NCBI GenBank assembly: GCA_023954795.1
Contig: JAGSHA010000227.1
Coordinates: 1-5,672, forward strand
Source: Oceanospirillaceae bacterium
Lineage (GTDB): Bacteria > Pseudomonadota > Gammaproteobacteria > Pseudomonadales > Balneatricaceae
Length of the DNA stretch: 5,672 nt
Reading direction: 5' to 3'
The notes below the pieces were generated by a model. That model had not been told where the DNA came from. It worked only from the letters and a program-made list of their open reading frames with translations, and searched no databases. Both the position numbers and the translations under genes were made by a program. Position 1 is the stretch's first letter; each line of letters begins with the position of its first letter. Of the stretch, positions 5,214-5,672 are shown one piece after another.

Positions 5214-5672
5214 TTAACTCGGTTGTTGCCAGCGCTGAGCCGCTTCTGCGACGCGTGCCCCCAATATCTGGGCGGTACGGTGATCCGATGCGGGCGGTAC
5301 CTCGTCTGCACTCTGATCCGCATTGCTCTGAGTCATCAGTCCAAGGAAGCTGCCCAAACGATTCAGGTCTTCAGGGCTTCCTTCGCTGCTGTTATTACCC
5401 GGCGGCAGACCAAGTCCCGTCCAGACCATCCCTTGTTGAGCGGCATAGATGCTCATCTGTACTAATGTGTTGAGCTTGTCACCGCTCATAGACGCAGAGT
5501 TGGTAAAACCCGCAGCGATCTTGTTCCTCCAACCACCCTCAAACCAGATCTTAGAACTGGCATCCATAAAGGATTTGAACGGTCCACTCACGCTGCCCAT
5601 ATACGTTGGACTCCCAAAAATGATCGCATCGGCTTCATTCAGCAAATCCCAATTCACTTCGTCCACATCTGC
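5214..5672 (-). CDS. Flavodoxin-family NAD(P)H-dependent oxidoreductase (WrbA-like), N-terminus outside the window
   Basis: The 152 visible residues belong to a flavodoxin-like FMN protein of the WrbA / NAD(P)H:quinone reductase kind, a cytoplasmic enzyme that typically reduces quinones by two electrons. Visible features are NWDLLNEADAIIFGSPTYMG with SVSGPFKSFMD directly after it (the FMN-binding loop), the W-rich WFEGGWRNKIAAGFTNSAS stretch, GDKLNTL, AAQQGMVWTGLG, and NRLGSFLGLMTQS near the C-terminus. Full-length relatives run near 190-200 residues, so about 40-45 residues, including the first phosphate-binding loop, lie beyond base 5672. The frame is open to the edge, and the GTG at 5666 is an internal valine, not a start. 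The gene ends at TAA (5216-5214) and is followed by a dyad and a terminator, so it probably closes its own transcription unit. Confidence 0.92.
   Translation of the reverse strand, partial: ADVDEVNWDLLNEADAIIFGSPTYMGSVSGPFKSFMDASSKIWFEGGWRNKIAAGFTNSASMSGDKLNTLVQMSIYAAQQGMVWTGLGLPPGNNSSEGSPEDLNRLGSFLGLMTQSNADQSADEVPPASDHRTAQILGARVAEAAQRWQQPS

Overview
The window looks like the chromosome of a marine-type gammaproteobacterium, perhaps Oceanospirillales- or Marinobacter-like. This rests on moderate GC content, Bcr/CflA and WrbA-like proteins of gammaproteobacterial character, an RTX protein with an N-terminal DUF4347 domain, and a DUF2878 plus chalcone-isomerase-like gene pair. As I recall, that pair sits in Vibrio, Shewanella and Marinobacter relatives inside clusters headed by the RpoE (ECF) / ChrR singlet-oxygen switch. 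No RNA gene, CRISPR array, transposase or origin is visible. The genus cannot be fixed.

Layout. Bases 1-491 (minus) are the N-terminal two thirds of a short-chain dehydrogenase that runs off the left edge. A gene-free stretch (492-919) separates it from a divergent plus-strand gene (920-2443) for a 507-residue protein: DUF4347, then 15 RTX nonapeptides, then a C-terminal domain, probably a type I-secreted calcium-binding protein. Everything to its right is on the minus strand. In transcription order these are the 3' part of a flavodoxin/WrbA-like gene (5672-5214), an intrinsic terminator, a Bcr/CflA MFS transporter (5103-3886), a DUF2878 membrane protein (3800-3255), a chalcone-isomerase-like exported protein (3283-2741) and an unrecognised 81-residue exported or membrane protein (2739-2494). 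The last three overlap or nearly touch and read as one operon.

How it fits together. The most informative pattern is regulatory. The minus-strand genes for the dehydrogenase and for DUF2878 are each preceded by TGATCCA followed, 15 or 16 bases after TGATCC, by CGTA. This resembles the promoter class used by RpoE/ChrR-type ECF sigma factors. The two transcription units flanking the RTX gene may therefore belong to one photo-oxidative or lipid-stress regulon, with the RTX gene lying between them on the opposite strand. The DUF2878 promoter overlaps the end of the MFS gene and lies within a nested inverted repeat. One arm of that repeat is complementary to the DUF2878 ribosome binding site, so read-through RNA and promoter-derived RNA would fold differently.

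No clearly new multi-gene system is proved here. The best candidates for follow-up are the shared promoter pair, the nested leader structure, the compact DUF4347-RTX protein with a His/Cys pair of clan CD appearance, and the small translationally coupled 81-residue protein.
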